Made by a program: the position numbers and the translations under genes
Shown: one piece after another, positions 9,001 to 12,000 of the stretch
How the letters are laid out: every line of letters begins with the position of its first letter
Numbering within the stretch: the first letter of the stretch is position 1
Assembly (NCBI GenBank): GCA_905221605.1
Contig: CAJNDS010002311.1
Coordinates: 485,001 to 499,874 of the forward strand
Direction: 5' to 3'
DNA length: 14,874 bases
DNA from: Symbiodinium natans
Taxonomy: Eukaryota > Sar > Dinophyceae > Suessiales > Symbiodiniaceae
The notes under the pieces: model-generated
The model's input: only the letters and a program-made list of their open reading frames with translations
Database searches by the model: none
Told to the model about the DNA's origin: nothing

Positions 9001-12000
9001 GGGTAGACACAGCTGTGCCCTCAGCCATGGACCCCATAGAGCTCAAACCCTGCGCGAAAAATCACGACACCCTGAACCCCTACAACCCCTACAACCCCTA
9101 CAACCCTTACAACCCCAACCCCTGCAAGCCCTACAACCCCTGCAACCCCTACAACCCCTACAACCCCTACAACCCCTACAACCCCTACAACCCCTACAAC
9201 CCCTACAACCCCTACAACCCCTAAATCCAAAAAAAACCTAAAACCCTGAAGCCCCTAAACCCGAATCCCTAAAACTCGTTTTGCTGACAGCGGTTTATAA
9301 GGGAACCTAAAGCCCTTAAAAAGGGAATAAGGGCACTACTGGGCATCCTAGCCCAAACCACCTAAAACCCTATCACCCTAAACCCTAAACCCCAAACCCC
9401 AAACCCTAAACCCTATACCCTAAACCCTAAACCCCAAACCCTAAACCCTAAAGCCGCAGACCCCAACCACCGAGGTGCGGCGCCAGAAGACACCAGTCCC
9501 TCCGCACGACTTCGATGCCCTTCGGGGTTGAAGGTTCCGGGTTGGGATGTTGCCCCTTATACGAAAAGTCCCTAAACCTTAAACCGTAAACCCTAAACCC
9601 TAAACCCTCAACCCTCAACCCTAAACCGTACCAACCCTAAACCCTAAACCCTAAGCCCTAAACCCTAAACCCTAAACCCTACACCCTAAACCCTAAACCC
9701 TAAACCCTAAACTAAGATAGCGCTGGGGCTGGGGGGTGGGAGGCCCGGGACAGGAGAATTCGGGTGTAGGCTTCCAAGGCTCTGCGTTTATACTTCACCC
9801 CGAGCTTGGGATGTTCCCCCTTATACGAACAGTCCTTACTAGGCCTTAAAGTGGTTTAGGGTTTAGGGTTTAGGGTTTCGGGTTTAGGCTCTAGGGTTTA
9901 GGGTTTAGGGCTTAGGGTTTAGGGTTTAGGGTTTCGGATGCACTGAACCTCTAAAAACACAAACTCGAGCTTAAAGCCGTGTTACCTAGACCCCTAGACT
10001 GACGTCGGGGCCCAAGTATGACACTGAACCCTGCAATAGAGGTAAGGCAACCACCTCAAGTTTTGTCTTAGAAATGCCACCGCATACCTAAACGACACAT
10101 GTTCTCATGCTTCGGGTGTAGGGTTTACTCCAGACACTGTGCCCTAGACTGTACTAGACCTCCAAAGCTTAAGCCCCAAGTGCCTTGGGGGTGGGGGGGT
10201 GGGGAGAGGCACTGATCTCAATGACGAGTCCGTTTCAGCAAAAATACCATGAGGGAGGCCCCAACAATCATACCATGAGAGAGACCCAAGCACCTAAAAA
10301 ACCCAAAAACCCAAAACCCAAAACCCCAAACCCTGAACCCAAGAACCCTAAGCCCTAAGCCCGAAGCCCTAAACCCTAAACCCTAAACCCCAAGCCCTAA
10401 ACCCCAAACCCTAAGCCCTAAGCCCTAAGCCCTAAACCCTGAACCCTAAACCCTAAACCCTAAACCCTAAACCCTTCACGAACTCGAGAGCTCCGCCTTA
10501 AAGTCGAGCTTGCCAGCGTCTCCGGGAGAGCCGAAGGACAGCCCAGCATAGCGCTTCTTGCCTTGGGGGTTTGGGGTTTGGGGTTTGGGGTTTGAGGTTT
10601 GGGGTTTAGGGTTTAGGGTTTGGGGTTTCGGGTGTAAGATTTAGGGTTTAGGGTTTGGGGTTTAGGGTTTAGGGTTTGGGGTTTGGGGTTTAGGGTTAAT
10701 GAGGCACCACATCGCTGAACACCTGCTAACCGCAGCAGCCAGGGCCCCTGCTCATGAGAAGAAAGGGGTGATAGACCTGCGCGCTACATGTGGGTTTAGG
10801 GTTTAGGGTGAGGGACCCCTAAAAGAGTCCCCCAAAAACTAGGACTCCCTTACACTGAGGACCCCAATAAGGTACCCCTAATTTCGGAAACTCCCGTATG
10901 TCCGCTGCTTGCCATGAGGAGGCTTCTGGCTTTGCGGCTTCGGCTTTAGGATTTAGGGCTTAGCGCTTACGAGCTCTTAGGGGTTTTGGGGTTTCAGGTG
11001 CGTTTGCACGAAAGAAAAACGTCGTCTTTGGACCTCCAGCTACTTGGATATCATGGTAGGACTTGATGGGTTTGCAGAAGGCTGGTTGCCACCCGAAATC
11101 TCCATCCTCGACCCTGAAACTCTCAAAACGACCAGTAGACTCTACACCCTGAACCTTGCACCCCAGAACTCTCAACCCTAAACCCTAAACCCTAAACCCT
11201 AAGCCTCCCGAAAACGCCGAGCTCGAAACTCTGAACCTAAGAGCGAGGAGCGGGCGTTGGGAAGACCTGCAGAGTGCCAAGGTTCCAGAGCAACCTACCA
11301 ACAACCTCCGAACTGCAAAAGGAGCCATGCTTCGCAACTTTAGGGTTTAGGGTTTGGGGTTGAGGGTTTCGGGTTGAGGGTTTAGGGCTTACCTGTTCCT
11401 CGTAGGGATTTGGGAATTGGGCACCTTTATCACCCCCCACATTCAGCGCCTAATCTTGACCCAAGAGATTACCCTCACTGAACCCATTCAGGGAGCCCTT
11501 GCACTAGCAGTCCTTAATAGGGATTATATAAGGGGGGGGGGGGTACTGTATTAATCCCTATTAATTATTAAGGACTGTTAGTGTAAGGGGGAACATCCCA
11601 GGTTATCTACTCTACTACCTGGGAGGGCCTTCTCAAACTCCATCTTCACAGGCGCCCCGAAAGAATCGCTGACCATCTGTGCGGCCTGCAACTTCACCAA
11701 CTACAAGAAGGGTTCCTTAAGCCCTAAGCCCTAAGCCCTAAACCCTAAACCCGAAACCCTAAATCCTGAGCTTGTACTTAAGGGAGGTATTACCTAAGTC
11801 ACGAGACATCTAGCCCAATTTCGGGCTCTTGTAAGTCGACCTATAACCCGGGGACCCCTGCAACAGCGTATTTCCGGTGGGATTCAGACCCCATCAAACC
11901 TTTGGCTGGCGAAAAGCAAAAAAATCTTGAAGTGGCTGAGTACAAGCCGGCCACAGAAAGAGTTATTCTGTTCGGTGGGTTTAGGTTTAGGGTTGAGGCT

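Larger units (their letters stand above)
8348..9483 (-). other. intron between POLD1 exons G and F (1,136 nt)
   Basis: It has a GC donor and an AG acceptor. It holds a G-rich tract (8353-8436) six bases from the acceptor, a C-rich tract (8446-8492), unrecognised sequence (8493-8771) including CAGCC repeats near 8570-8586, a pyrimidine simple repeat (8772-8901), a 9-bp minisatellite (9068-9223), a spacer with TAAGGG motifs (9260-9360) and CCCTAAA repeats (9361-9455). Confidence 0.8.
9520..10496 (-). other. intron between POLD1 exons H and G (977 nt)
   Basis: It has a GC donor (TTTAAG/gcggag) and an AG acceptor. It contains two direct copies of repeat family 3 (9544-9572, 9805-9840), C-rich tracts (9573-9714, 10291-10475), a G-rich tract (9851-9940), a G-run near 10187-10205, a family 2-like fragment (10243-10290) and unrecognised sequence 9941-10186. 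Confidence 0.8.
10748..11628 (-). other. intron between POLD1 exons J and I (881 nt)
   Basis: It has a GC donor (GAGAAG/gccctc) and an AG acceptor. Contents: a short G-rich tract (10792-10812), unrecognised 10813-10980, a coding-like island (10985-11170), a C-rich tract (11172-11204), sequence 11205-11338, a G-rich tract (11339-11392), and the family 3 inverted repeat (11496-11589). Confidence 0.78.

Noticed and set aside
9015-9230. Open frames with NPY or GVV repeats on the two strands
   Set aside because: They arise from the 9-bp minisatellite period; there is no coding composition outside the array.
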